Shown in pieces: positions 56,779 through 64,000 of a stretch of 64,000 bases of DNA (position 1 is the first letter of the stretch; each line of letters starts with the position of its first letter). The stretch covers positions 310,001-374,000 of the forward strand of contig NZ_FOVH01000002.1 of the NCBI RefSeq assembly GCF_900115095.1, in the 5' to 3' direction. The notes below the pieces were generated by a model. The model saw only the letters and a program-made list of their open reading frames with translations. It was not told the DNA's origin and did no database searches. Source of the stretch: Actinomadura madurae (lineage in GTDB: Bacteria; Actinomycetota; Actinomycetes; Streptosporangiales; Streptosporangiaceae). Made by a program: the position numbers and the translations under genes.

Positions 56779-57146
56779 CTCCAGGCTCCTCATGCCGTAC
56801 TCGGAAAGTCACAAGATCAAGGTGGGTAAGCCGGCGTGATGCCGCCCAATAGGGACGCAAGTTTCCCCTGTGTTTCCCGCTACCGTTCGGCAGTGCCTGC
56901 AATCCCCGCTGATAGCGGCCTGCACCAGCGCGAGGCGTTCGAACTGCACCGGTTCGGCACGCCCGAAGAGATCCAGATCCGCCGCGTAGCAGGCCGCCTG
57001 TAGACCACGCGGCCGGTGTCGCCCCGCGCATGAGCGGGGCGAGTGCTGCGGTGGCCCGCGCGGAGCGCCGCCCAGGCAGTGCTGTCCGGGGCAGCGGACA
57101 CCGTCCTCACGGATTCCTCGGCCGCTCTTGATGGCCTCGAACTCGG
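56779..57146. other. Intergenic stretch with gene remnants
   Basis: There is no intact gene in about 370 bases. On the plus strand a frame ending at 57003 reads QREAFELHRFGTPEEIQIRR and then VAGRL-stop, a believable C-terminus of a lost gene with no upstream part. A perfect 8-bp hairpin (CGCCCCGC/GCGGGGCG, 57020-57041) follows it and may have been its terminator. The stretch joins a pseudogene on one side to the catabolic operon on the other. Confidence 0.45.
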
Positions 57147-57170
57147 CTGTATAGTGAACGCTACATACAG
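57147..57170 (+). promoter_or_regulatory. Operator-like inverted repeat at the catabolic operon promoter
   Basis: CTGTAT and ATACAG (57147-57152, 57165-57170) frame a 12-base centre in which TAGTG and CTAC continue an imperfect symmetry. TATAGT within it could be a -10. The repeat ends 16 bases before the first gene's ATG, with AGGAAGG in between. It is the expected place for a repressor of the operon; no regulator gene of the operon is in view. Confidence 0.5.
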
Positions 57171-57186
57171 AGGAAGGTCGTGGACG

Positions 57187-57999
57187 ATGAGCACGTTGGA
57201 TGTCGGGGACGCGCAGTTGGCCTACACCGATGTCGGTGCAGGCAGCCCGGTCGTGTGGCTGCACGGCTCGGGACCGGGTGCGACGGGGATGAGCAACTTC
57301 GGCGGAAACCTGGCGGCCTTCCAGGACTACCGGAACATCGTGGTCGACCTGCCGGGTTGGGGCGGCTCGCCCCGTCCCGCCACGGACGAGCCGTTGATCT
57401 TTCAAGCCGCTGAGACGGTGTGCCGTGCGATGACCGCTCTAGGGATCGAACGGGCCCACATGGTCGGCAACTCCTACGGCGGCAGCGTGGCGATGCGGAT
57501 CGCGATGCGGTACCCGGAGCGCGTCGACCGCCTCGTTCTCATGGCGCCGGGCGGGGTCCTGCCGGCGGACGCGCCGCCCTGGCCGGTCGGCCTCGAACGC
57601 CTCTTCGCCTATATGGCCGCGGAGAAGCCCTCACGCGAGGCAATGGCCGAGTTCACCCGCCTCATGGTGTTCGACGAGACCCTGGCGACGGAGGCCCTGA
57701 TCGACGAGCGGTACGAAGCCAGCCGTAAGCGCCATCCGGAATTGCCGACCCCCCCGAACTACGGCGACCTGACTCCGGACCTGGCCCTCATCAGCGCCCC
57801 CACGCTGCTCATATGGGGACGGGAGGACCAGACCGTTCCGCTTGCCTGGGCGTCCAGGATCCTCGTCGGCATTCCCGACGCGGAACTGCGCGTGTTGCCG
57901 CACTGCCGGCACTGGGTCCAGTACGAGCGTGCGCCCGAGTTCAACCACATCGTCCGTGAGTTTCTGCGCGGTGGCGCATCCGCGGCATCGGAAAGGTGA
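57187..57999 (+). CDS. Meta-cleavage product hydrolase (alpha/beta hydrolase)
   Basis: A 270-residue hydrolase of the BphD/HsaD/MhpC type, which splits the C-C bond of ring-cleavage products. The family motif HGSGPGATGMSNFGGN lies at 26-41, the nucleophile Ser96 in MVGNSYGGS, Asp214 in GREDQTVP and His242 in PHCRHWVQYE. ATG 57187 follows AGGAAGG with 9-base spacing. The next gene is an extradiol dioxygenase that would supply its substrate. It is the first gene of the catabolic operon, right after an operator-like repeat. Confidence 0.9.
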   Translation: MSTLDVGDAQLAYTDVGAGSPVVWLHGSGPGATGMSNFGGNLAAFQDYRNIVVDLPGWGGSPRPATDEPLIFQAAETVCRAMTALGIERAHMVGNSYGGSVAMRIAMRYPERVDRLVLMAPGGVLPADAPPWPVGLERLFAYMAAEKPSREAMAEFTRLMVFDETLATEALIDERYEASRKRHPELPTPPNYGDLTPDLALISAPTLLIWGREDQTVPLAWASRILVGIPDAELRVLPHCRHWVQYERAPEFNHIVREFLRGGASAASER

Positions 58000-58004
58000 C
58001 CGGC

Positions 58005-58874
58005 GTGGGCATCAGGAAGCTGGGATACGTCGGGCTGAACGTCACCGACGTCGACGCGTGGACCGACCTGCTCGGCCGCACACTGGGAATCGGCGTCGCC
58101 CACGCCGAGTTCGGCGGGGACGAAGTCGTCCTGGCCGAACTCGACGAGTACAAGTACCGCATGGCGCTCTACCCCTCCACGGTGGACTCGCCACGAGAGC
58201 TGGGCTGGATCGTCGATTCGCCGCGCGAGCTCGACCGGCTCACCGAACGGCTGACGGACGCCGGCTTCCCCGTCGAAGAGGGGACCGCGGACGAAAAGGA
58301 GCTGCGCGGAGCCACGCATCTTCGCTGGTTCACCGACCCCGTCGGCTACCGCGTGGAACTGGCGATCGGCGAAACCAAGGCCCGCACCGCTGCCTCCAAA
58401 CCGGCCGGTGGGTGGTCCGGCGCCACGGGCCTGGGCCACTTCGTCCTGGCCAGCCCCAAGCTCACCGAACTCCGCGAGCTCTACGCATCGGTGCTCGAGT
58501 TCAGGCTGACCGACTACCGCGCCCCCGGCCTGTTCTTCTACCGCTGCAACTCGACCCACCACAACATCGCGCTCGCGGCCGCGGAAACGCCGTCCATTCA
58601 CCACCTCGAACTCGAGCACGGCTCGATCGACGACGTCGGCCGGGCCTACGACCGGGCCAAGGCCAACGGCGTCCCGATCTCGATCAGCCTCGGACGGCAC
58701 AACAACGACAAGACCATCTCGTTCTACGTGCGAAATCCCAGCGGGTTCCACCTCGAAATCGGATGGGGCGGGATCCAGGTGGGAGAGGACTGGCTCCCGC
58801 ATGATTTCGGGGTCCCGGACGTGTGGGGGCACCACCACGCCGACGCCAATCCCTTCGCGTCTCCGAGGTCGTGA
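58005..58874 (+). CDS. Type I extradiol ring-cleavage dioxygenase
   Basis: A 289-residue two-module vicinal-oxygen-chelate enzyme like BphC/HsaC, which opens catechols next to the hydroxyls using Fe2+. The metal ligands are His145 in GLGHFVLAS, a His of SIHHLELE (199/200) and Glu251 in GFHLEIGWGG. I prefer GTG 58005 (MGIRKLGYVGLNVTDVD), 8 bases after GAAAGG; GTG 57996, overlapping the hydrolase stop (GTGA), would add three residues. Its product would go to the hydrolase encoded just upstream. The stop overlaps the SDR start (TGATG). Confidence 0.92.
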   Translation: MGIRKLGYVGLNVTDVDAWTDLLGRTLGIGVAHAEFGGDEVVLAELDEYKYRMALYPSTVDSPRELGWIVDSPRELDRLTERLTDAGFPVEEGTADEKELRGATHLRWFTDPVGYRVELAIGETKARTAASKPAGGWSGATGLGHFVLASPKLTELRELYASVLEFRLTDYRAPGLFFYRCNSTHHNIALAAAETPSIHHLELEHGSIDDVGRAYDRAKANGVPISISLGRHNNDKTISFYVRNPSGFHLEIGWGGIQVGEDWLPHDFGVPDVWGHHHADANPFASPRS

Positions 58875-59635
58875 TGGGTACCCCTCCGGGGCCGGATCTT
58901 TCCGGTCGGCGTGCTCTGGTCACGGGAGCGGCGAGCGGCATCGGCGCGGCCGTCGCGACCCGGCTGGCGGGCCTCGGCGCCCATGTCGTGGTGTGCGACA
59001 TCGACGAGGACGGCGCGGCACGGACGGCCGGGCGGATCGGCGGTGAGTTCCTGGCCATCGACTTGAGCCGGACCGCCGACCTGGCCGAGCGGGGATTCGA
59101 GGCGGACATCCTGGTGAACAACGCCGGTGTCCAGCACGTCGCGCCGGTCGAGCAGTTCGCCCCTGAGCGCTTCGCCTTCATGCTGCGGCTGATGCTGGAG
59201 GCGCCGTTCCTGCTGAGTCGCGCCGTCATTCCGCACATGTACGAGCGCGGCTGGGGACGGATCGTCCACATCTCCAGCATCCACGGCCTCCGGGCCAGCG
59301 CGTACAAGTCCGCCTACGTGAGTGCCAAGCACGGTCTCCTTGGGCTTTCGAAGGTGATCGCATTGGAGGGGGCGGCCAGCGGGGTCACGAGCAACTGTGT
59401 GTGCCCCGGGTACGTACGCACCCCACTGGTCGAGAACCAGCTGGCGGACCAGGCCGCAGTGCACGGCATGAGCACCGACCGGGTCGTCTCGGAGGTGCTG
59501 CTGGCGCGATCGGCGGTGAAACGCCTGATCGAGCCCGACGAGGTCGCGGCCGCGGTGGGGTACCTGTGCTCGCCGGAGGCGGCGTCCGTCAGCGGCACCC
59601 AGTTGACGCTCGACGGAGGCTGGAGTGCTTCCTGA
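58874..59635 (+). CDS. Short-chain dehydrogenase/reductase
   Basis: A 253-residue NAD(P)-dependent SDR. The cofactor motif is TGAASGIG (17-24), with CDIDEDG after the second strand (Asp favouring NAD), the NNAG motif in ILVNNAGVQHV, catalytic Ser in VHISSIHG and Tyr-x3-Lys in YVSAKHG. The similarity pattern is that of 3-hydroxybutyrate dehydrogenases (LLGLSKVIALE, VCPGYVRTPLVENQ). In this operon it may oxidise a dihydrodiol or a side-chain alcohol to the ring-cleavage substrate. ATG 58874 overlaps the dioxygenase stop by one base. Confidence 0.9.
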   Translation: MGTPPGPDLSGRRALVTGAASGIGAAVATRLAGLGAHVVVCDIDEDGAARTAGRIGGEFLAIDLSRTADLAERGFEADILVNNAGVQHVAPVEQFAPERFAFMLRLMLEAPFLLSRAVIPHMYERGWGRIVHISSIHGLRASAYKSAYVSAKHGLLGLSKVIALEGAASGVTSNCVCPGYVRTPLVENQLADQAAVHGMSTDRVVSEVLLARSAVKRLIEPDEVAAAVGYLCSPEAASVSGTQLTLDGGWSAS

Positions 59636-59689
59636 CATCTCGCAACGGCGTTCTTGCGGCTCGGCCCGGCAAGGCCAGAGGACACGGCG

Positions 59690-59905
59690 GCGTCACACGG
59701 ACTTGGAAGTCATTTTGCAGGGACTTGGCGTGGGGACGGTGTTCCTCACCGGGTTGACGACCGAATGCTGTGTTCTCGGTACAGCCTGCGGTTCCTTGGA
59801 ACGCGGATCCCGTTCCCCGGTCGTCGCGGACGCCGTGAACCGCGACCGCAATGCGCCCTGTTCATTGAGGAGGCTGTAGGTGACGGCCACATCGCAGGAT
59901 GCCGT
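59690..59905 (+). pseudogene. Remnant of an isochorismatase-family hydrolase
   Basis: A short frame reads TDLEVILQGLGVGTVFLTGL, then TTECCVLGTACGSLER and VVADAVNRDRNA. This is the C-terminal third of a cysteine hydrolase, with the catalytic Cys in TTECCV. The N-terminal Asp and Lys parts are missing. Near 59850 the frame shifts so that ALFIEEAVGDGHI continues in another frame. The start and ribosome site of the next hydrolase (GAGGAGG, GTG 59880) lie inside this tail. Amidases of this family act in N-heterocycle and amide catabolism. Confidence 0.75.
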
Positions 59906-60662
59906 CCGGGCCGGCGCCGGACCCGTTCTCGTGCTGCTGCACGGAGGCGGGCCGGGGGTCGATGCCGCGAGCAACTGGGCGTCCGTGCGCTCCCGGATCT
60001 CGTCCGAGTTCCGCTGTCTCGTCCCCGACCTCCTCGGATTCGGCACGCAGATCACCGGCGCCGCAGCCCGCGGGCTGCGTGGGCCGGGGGCCTGGGCGCG
60101 GGCTCGCTCGCGGCAGATCCTGGATCTGCTCGATCGCCACGGCCTGGAACGCGTGCACCTCGTGGGCAACTCGGCCGCGGGCGGTGCCGCGGCGCTGGCC
60201 CTCATGACCGCGGCGCCCGGCCGGATCGGGCGCGCGGTCGTGATGGGAGGCGCGGGTACCGGGCCGCCGCCTCGCGCCGTTCCCTTCTACGACGAGCCGA
60301 CAAGGGAGTCCATGCGCGCCACCTTGGGCCGTCTGGTCGCCGATGAGGGTCCCCACCGCGCGCTGCTCGACGAGCTCACCGACCTCCGGCTGGAGCAGGC
60401 CCTGCGCCCCGGCTCCGAGGCGGCGTTCCGGTCGATGTTCGCCGCCGGAGGCCCGCCCCCCGTCGATCCGGCCGGCATCGTCAACCCGGTCCTCGTCCTG
60501 CACGGAGAACGCGACCGGGTCTCAGCGGTCGAGGTTTCCGAGCGGCTCGCCGGCGCTCTGCCCAACGGCCGCCTGAAGGTGGTGGCCGGGGCCGGGCACT
60601 GGATCCACGTCGACCGGCCGGACGAGTTCTGCGGCCTGGTAGGGGAGTTCCTCGACCCATGA
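59880..60662 (+). CDS. Second alpha/beta hydrolase of the catabolic operon
   Basis: A 260-residue hydrolase from GTG 59880 after GAGGAGG. The oxyanion loop HGGGPGVDAASNW and the nucleophile Ser98 in LVGNSAAGGAAAL place it near meta-cleavage product hydrolases, but GNSAAGG replaces the usual GNSxGG. Asp is in LVLHGERDRVSAVE and His in GAGHWIHVDRP. It differs clearly from the hydrolase at 57187, so it probably acts on another intermediate, perhaps an ester or enol. Its start has taken over the tail of an isochorismatase relic. The stop overlaps the next start by ATGA. Confidence 0.88.
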   Translation: MTATSQDAVRAGAGPVLVLLHGGGPGVDAASNWASVRSRISSEFRCLVPDLLGFGTQITGAAARGLRGPGAWARARSRQILDLLDRHGLERVHLVGNSAAGGAAALALMTAAPGRIGRAVVMGGAGTGPPPRAVPFYDEPTRESMRATLGRLVADEGPHRALLDELTDLRLEQALRPGSEAAFRSMFAAGGPPPVDPAGIVNPVLVLHGERDRVSAVEVSERLAGALPNGRLKVVAGAGHWIHVDRPDEFCGLVGEFLDP

Positions 60663-62290
60663 CACAGGAGACGAACGGCCGAGCGGACCGGATCGACGTC
60701 CTGGTGGTCGGGGCGGGTCCCACCGGCCTCACCCTTGCCATCGACCTCGCACGGCGCGGCGTCGCGTGCCACGTCGTGGAGGCGGCCGAAGAGCGGGGCG
60801 TCAACCCCCGGTGCAACACCACCTCCGCCCGGTCGATGGAGATCTTCCGGCGGCTCGGGCTCGCCGACGACATCCGGCGGGCCGGGCTCCCCGCGGACTA
60901 TCCCACGACGATCCAGTACCGGACGGCCCTGCGCGGCGAGGAGATCTTCCGCATCGACCTGCCCTCGGCCCGCGACGTGCTGGCCGGGGCCGGCAAGGAG
61001 GGCTGGCCGACGCCGGAGCCGCAGCACCGGATCTCGCAACTGTTCCTGGAGCCCATCCTGGAGAGGCACGCGCGGAGCCTCCCCGGGCTGACGCTCGAAC
61101 GCGGCACCCGGCTGGTCGGCCTGCGGCAGCGGGAGGACCACGTCGAGGCGGTCGTGGAGACCGGCGGCACCACCCGGGTCCTGCGCTGCTCCTACCTGGT
61201 CGGCTGCGACGGCTCGCACAGCATGGTCCGCCGCGGGTTGGGGTTCCGCTACCAGGGCGTCGACGCGATACGGAAGTTCGTCTCGACCTTCGTCCGGTCG
61301 CCCGAACTGGGCCGGCTCGCCGCGCGGGACCGGGCCTGGACGTACTGGACCTACGGACGCGGGCAGTCCTCCCTGATCGCCATCGACGGGGACGAGCTGT
61401 GGCTCAACCACGTCGCCTTCGCGCCCGACCACGACACCGAGGGCGAGGACCCCGAACGGCTCCTGCGGGAGGCCGTGGGCGGGGAGGTCGAGCACGAGGT
61501 CCTCGGTGTGGTGCGCTGGACCGGACGCCGGCTCGTCGCCGAGCGGTACAACGAGGGAAGGGTGTTCCTGGCCGGGGACGCCGCCCACCTCTGGATCCCG
61601 GTCGGCGGGTTCGGCATGAACGCCGGGATCCAGGACGCGGCGACGCTGAGCTGGATGCTCGCGGCGGTCCGCCACGGGTGGGCCCCGCCGGACCTGCTGG
61701 CCGCGTACGAGAAGGAGCGCAAGCCGGTGGGGGAGCAGTTCGCCGCCGCGGTGGGCTCGGCCGCGCAGGCGTCCCTGGCGGACGTCTCTCCGGACGTCCA
61801 CCTGCCGGGCCCGGACGGTGCGCGGGCCCGCGCCGCGCTCGCCGGCCGGCTGGCGGTGACGGAGCCGCACCGGTACTCGCCGGACGGGTTCAGCTTCGGC
61901 TACCACTACGCGAACTCGCCGCTGGTCGTCGGGGGCGCGGACCAGGCGGCCGTCAGCATGGGCGGGTACCGGGACCGGGCGCAGGCGGGTTTCCGGCTGC
62001 CGCACGTCTGGCTCGACGACGGCAGGCCGGTGCTCGACGTCCTCGGGCCCGACTTCACCCTGCTGCGGACCGACCGCACCGCCGGCGTGCGGCAGTGGGC
62101 CGACGCGGCAGGCGAGCTGGGGATCCCCCTCACCACGGTCGACCTCCCGGGGGACTGCGCCGGGCGCTATCCCACCCCGCTCCTGCTCGTGCGCCCGGAC
62201 CAGCACGTCGCCTGGATGGGCGGGGCGGACGCCCGTCCTGAAGAGCTCTTGCGGACAGTCACCGGGCGGGTCGCCGCCCGCCAAGGGTAG
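60659..62290 (+). CDS. FAD-dependent aromatic monooxygenase (PheA/TfdB/MhpA family)
   Basis: A 543-residue flavoprotein hydroxylase. It has GAGPTG (18-23) for the FAD ADP part, VGCDGSHSMVRR (DG motif, 182-192), and RVFLAGDAAHLWIPVGGFGM (GD motif) with NAGIQDAATLSWML. The C-terminal thioredoxin-like domain (about 390-540) is present, as in phenol- and 3-(3-hydroxyphenyl)propionate hydroxylases. It would place a hydroxyl next to an existing one to make a catechol for the extradiol dioxygenase at 58005. ATG 60659 overlaps the previous stop. Substrate specificity cannot be read from the sequence. Confidence 0.92.
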   Translation: MTQETNGRADRIDVLVVGAGPTGLTLAIDLARRGVACHVVEAAEERGVNPRCNTTSARSMEIFRRLGLADDIRRAGLPADYPTTIQYRTALRGEEIFRIDLPSARDVLAGAGKEGWPTPEPQHRISQLFLEPILERHARSLPGLTLERGTRLVGLRQREDHVEAVVETGGTTRVLRCSYLVGCDGSHSMVRRGLGFRYQGVDAIRKFVSTFVRSPELGRLAARDRAWTYWTYGRGQSSLIAIDGDELWLNHVAFAPDHDTEGEDPERLLREAVGGEVEHEVLGVVRWTGRRLVAERYNEGRVFLAGDAAHLWIPVGGFGMNAGIQDAATLSWMLAAVRHGWAPPDLLAAYEKERKPVGEQFAAAVGSAAQASLADVSPDVHLPGPDGARARAALAGRLAVTEPHRYSPDGFSFGYHYANSPLVVGGADQAAVSMGGYRDRAQAGFRLPHVWLDDGRPVLDVLGPDFTLLRTDRTAGVRQWADAAGELGIPLTTVDLPGDCAGRYPTPLLLVRPDQHVAWMGGADARPEELLRTVTGRVAARQG

Positions 62291-62311
62291 AACGATCACC
62301 AGGAGAAGCAC

Positions 62312-64000
62312 ATGGCATACGCACTGGGCGTCGACGTCGGGGGCACCTTCACCGACGCCGTCGCCTCGGACGGGGCCGGCCGGATCGTGTCGGCCAAGAC
62401 TCCGACGACCCCGCCGAACCGCGAGGCCGGTGTCATGAACGCGATCGAGGGCCTCGCCGGCGAGCTCGGCATCACCGTCGCCGAACTGCTCTCGCAGACG
62501 GACTACATCGCCCACGGCACGACGGCGTCGATCAACGCCCTCGTCCAGGGGACGGTGGCAGACGTCGGGCTCATCGCCACGAAGGGCCATCGGGACGCGA
62601 TCTACATCATGAACGCCGAGGGCCGCACGCTCGGCCGGTCGGCCCACGAGATCCAGGACACGCTCCGGCAGCGCAAGCCCGCGCCGCTGATCCCGAAGTA
62701 CCGGGCCCTGGAGGTCACCGAGCGGATCGACCACGCCGGCAAGGTGCTGGTCCCGCTCGACGAGGACGAGGTCCGCCGGGTCGCGCGGTCCCTCGTGGAG
62801 CAGGGGGTCGAGGCGATCGCCGTCTGCCTGCTGTGGTCGTTCAAGAACGGAGCCCACGAGCAGCGCGTCCGCGAGCTGATCCACGAGATCGCGCCGGACC
62901 TGTACGTCACGCTCTCCTCGGAGGTCAGCCCGCGCATCCGCGAGTTCGCGCGGACCTCGACGACGGTCATGAACGCACAGGTGGGGCCGCGGCTCCGCAC
63001 CTACCTGACCCCGCTGCAGAGGCATTTGGAGGAGGGCGGGCTCAAGGGGCCACTGCTGGTCATGCAGAGCGAGGGCGGCACCATCACCGCCGACCGGGCT
63101 CCGGAGCACGCCATCACCACGGTCGGTTCCGTGCTGTCCGGCGGGGTGATCGGCGGGATGCGCCTGGCCGGGCAGCTCGGGCACCGCAACATCATCACCA
63201 CCGACGTCGGCGGCACGACCTTCCTCGCGGGACTGATCGTCGACGGGGAGCCGGTGATGGCGCCGGGGTCCATCGTGAACCAGTTCCCGATCAACGCGGC
63301 GACCATCCGCGTGCACACCATCGGATCGGGCGGCGGGGCACTCGCCTCCGTGGACGCCGGCGGTAACCTGCGCCTCGGCCCGCAGAGCGCCGAGGCCGTC
63401 CCCGGCCCCGCCTGCTACGGCAACGGCGGCACGCGGCCCACGAACACCGACGCCAACCTGGTCCTCGGCATCCTGAGCGAGCGCGGCCTGCTCGGCGGAC
63501 GCCAACCGCTCCGGTCCGACCTGGCGCGGGAGGCCATCCGCGAGCATGTGGCCGAGCCGCTCGGCCTGACGGTCGAAGAGGCGGCCATCGCCATCCACGA
63601 GGTCCAGAACGCGCAGGCGGGGGACCTCCTGCGCCGGGCCGTCGTGCAGGCCGGCCACGACCCCCGGGACTTCGTCGCCTACGCCTTCGGCGGCGCCGGA
63701 CCCGCCCACTGCGCCGGCTACTGCCGGGACCTCGGGGTGAGCGAGGTCGTCGTGCCGCTCGGTCCCGTCGCGTCCGCCTTCTCGGCGTTCGGGCTCGCGG
63801 CGTCGGACGTCGCGCTGAGCGCGGAGCTCTCCGATCCCTCCCCCTTCCCCGTCGACCGGACGGTGCTCGGGGCGCACTACTCCCGGCTGGAGGCCGAACT
63901 GCGGGGCGCGCTCGACCGGCAGGAGGTGAAGTTCCACGACGTGACGCTGCAGCGCGAGGTCGACCTGCGCTACTCGATGCAGGTCACCGAGCTCGCGACG
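62312..64000 (+). CDS. HyuA/ApcA-family ATP-dependent hydantoinase/carboxylase subunit (3' end beyond window)
   Basis: The first 563 residues of a hydantoinase A/oxoprolinase protein. ATG 62312 follows AGGAG. The actin-like ATPase start is LGVDVGGTFTDAVASDG, followed by IAHGTTASINALVQG, LLVMQSEGGTITADRAPEHA (partly shown), NIITTDVGGTTFLAGLI, IGSGGGALASVDAGG and FVAYAFGGAGPAHCAGY. The family includes N-methylhydantoinase, 5-oxoprolinase and acetone/acetophenone carboxylases, all needing a HyuB partner, probably just beyond the window. In an aromatic operon it may carboxylate a ketone side chain or open a cyclic amide (inference). Confidence 0.92.
   Translation, partial: MAYALGVDVGGTFTDAVASDGAGRIVSAKTPTTPPNREAGVMNAIEGLAGELGITVAELLSQTDYIAHGTTASINALVQGTVADVGLIATKGHRDAIYIMNAEGRTLGRSAHEIQDTLRQRKPAPLIPKYRALEVTERIDHAGKVLVPLDEDEVRRVARSLVEQGVEAIAVCLLWSFKNGAHEQRVRELIHEIAPDLYVTLSSEVSPRIREFARTSTTVMNAQVGPRLRTYLTPLQRHLEEGGLKGPLLVMQSEGGTITADRAPEHAITTVGSVLSGGVIGGMRLAGQLGHRNIITTDVGGTTFLAGLIVDGEPVMAPGSIVNQFPINAATIRVHTIGSGGGALASVDAGGNLRLGPQSAEAVPGPACYGNGGTRPTNTDANLVLGILSERGLLGGRQPLRSDLAREAIREHVAEPLGLTVEEAAIAIHEVQNAQAGDLLRRAVVQAGHDPRDFVAYAFGGAGPAHCAGYCRDLGVSEVVVPLGPVASAFSAFGLAASDVALSAELSDPSPFPVDRTVLGAHYSRLEAELRGALDRQEVKFHDVTLQREVDLRYSMQVTELAT

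Noticed and set aside
57015..57045. A GC hairpin (CGCCCCGC-GCATGA-GCGGGGCG) resembling a type I-E CRISPR repeat of actinobacteria
   Set aside because: There is only one copy, with no spacers or cas genes nearby. It is better explained as an old terminator after a gene remnant.
56809..57405. A 198-residue minus-strand open frame over the start of the meta-cleavage hydrolase gene
   Set aside because: It overlaps a clear plus-strand gene and its promoter and has no motif or ribosome site.
60287..63937. A very long open frame on the minus strand opposite the flavin monooxygenase and HyuA genes
   Set aside because: It is a by-product of high GC in third positions. Its sequence is His/Arg/Asp/Gly-rich without any motif, and both opposite genes have complete family signatures.

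Overview
The window is about 64 kb of very GC-rich chromosomal DNA from an actinomycete, most like Thermomonosporaceae or Streptosporangiales (Actinomadura-like). The evidence is the strong GC bias in third codon positions, frequent GTG and TTG starts, the coproporphyrin-dependent haem genes with HemQ, the RNase D / DUF3000 / hemE gene order, two DNA-repair LigD domains as separate genes, Tat-exported PhoD, a DtxR/IdeR-type iron box and a leuA leader peptide with consecutive Leu codons. I saw no rRNA or tRNA gene, insertion sequence, phage gene or CRISPR array.

Layout. 1-10.5 kb: a two-component system (kinase cut by the window edge), a TMEM175-like channel, a membrane protein with a sigma-like N-terminus and a secreted beta-propeller. 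A CPA2 cation/proton antiporter co-translated with a soluble Ser/Thr kinase follows, then a lipoprotein / adaptor / MacB-type ABC export operon. The response-regulator gene and the export operon share an unusual promoter motif although they lie 6 kb apart. 10.5-20.5 kb: an iron permease (EfeU/FTR1) under an iron box, RNase D, DUF3000, a small Cys-rich protein, hemE, a DUF4349 lipoprotein, hemY, hemQ, small membrane proteins and msrB. 20.5-38.6 kb: LigD polymerase, a metallo-beta-lactamase-fold protein, an S15 peptidase, DUF4236, leuA with its attenuator, FadR/GntR, a HelD-like helicase, PhoD, LigD ligase, two tail-to-tail RibD-type reductases, glgX, a GNAT acetyltransferase and DUF4262.

38.7-50.1 kb is a galactose-use island. 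It has two DeoR paralogues around galK, a YtfQRT/YjfF-type sugar ABC importer, galT as the last gene of that operon, a strong terminator and a secreted GH2 glycosidase with a LamG domain. 50.2-55.8 kb holds an ECF41-type sigma factor with a flavin oxidoreductase, an amino acid/amine permease, a nitrilase-family amidohydrolase and a GntR regulator.

55.8-64 kb looks like a recombination junction followed by an acquired catabolic operon. A frameshifted, internally shortened TPR/aspartic-protease gene and other remnants come first. Then follow a meta-cleavage hydrolase, an extradiol dioxygenase, an SDR, a degraded isochorismatase relic, a second hydrolase, a flavin monooxygenase and a HyuA-family ATPase subunit that runs off the window. 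The last block is the best candidate for an undescribed aromatic or N-heteroaromatic degradation route. The TCS/export promoter motif is the best regulatory find.
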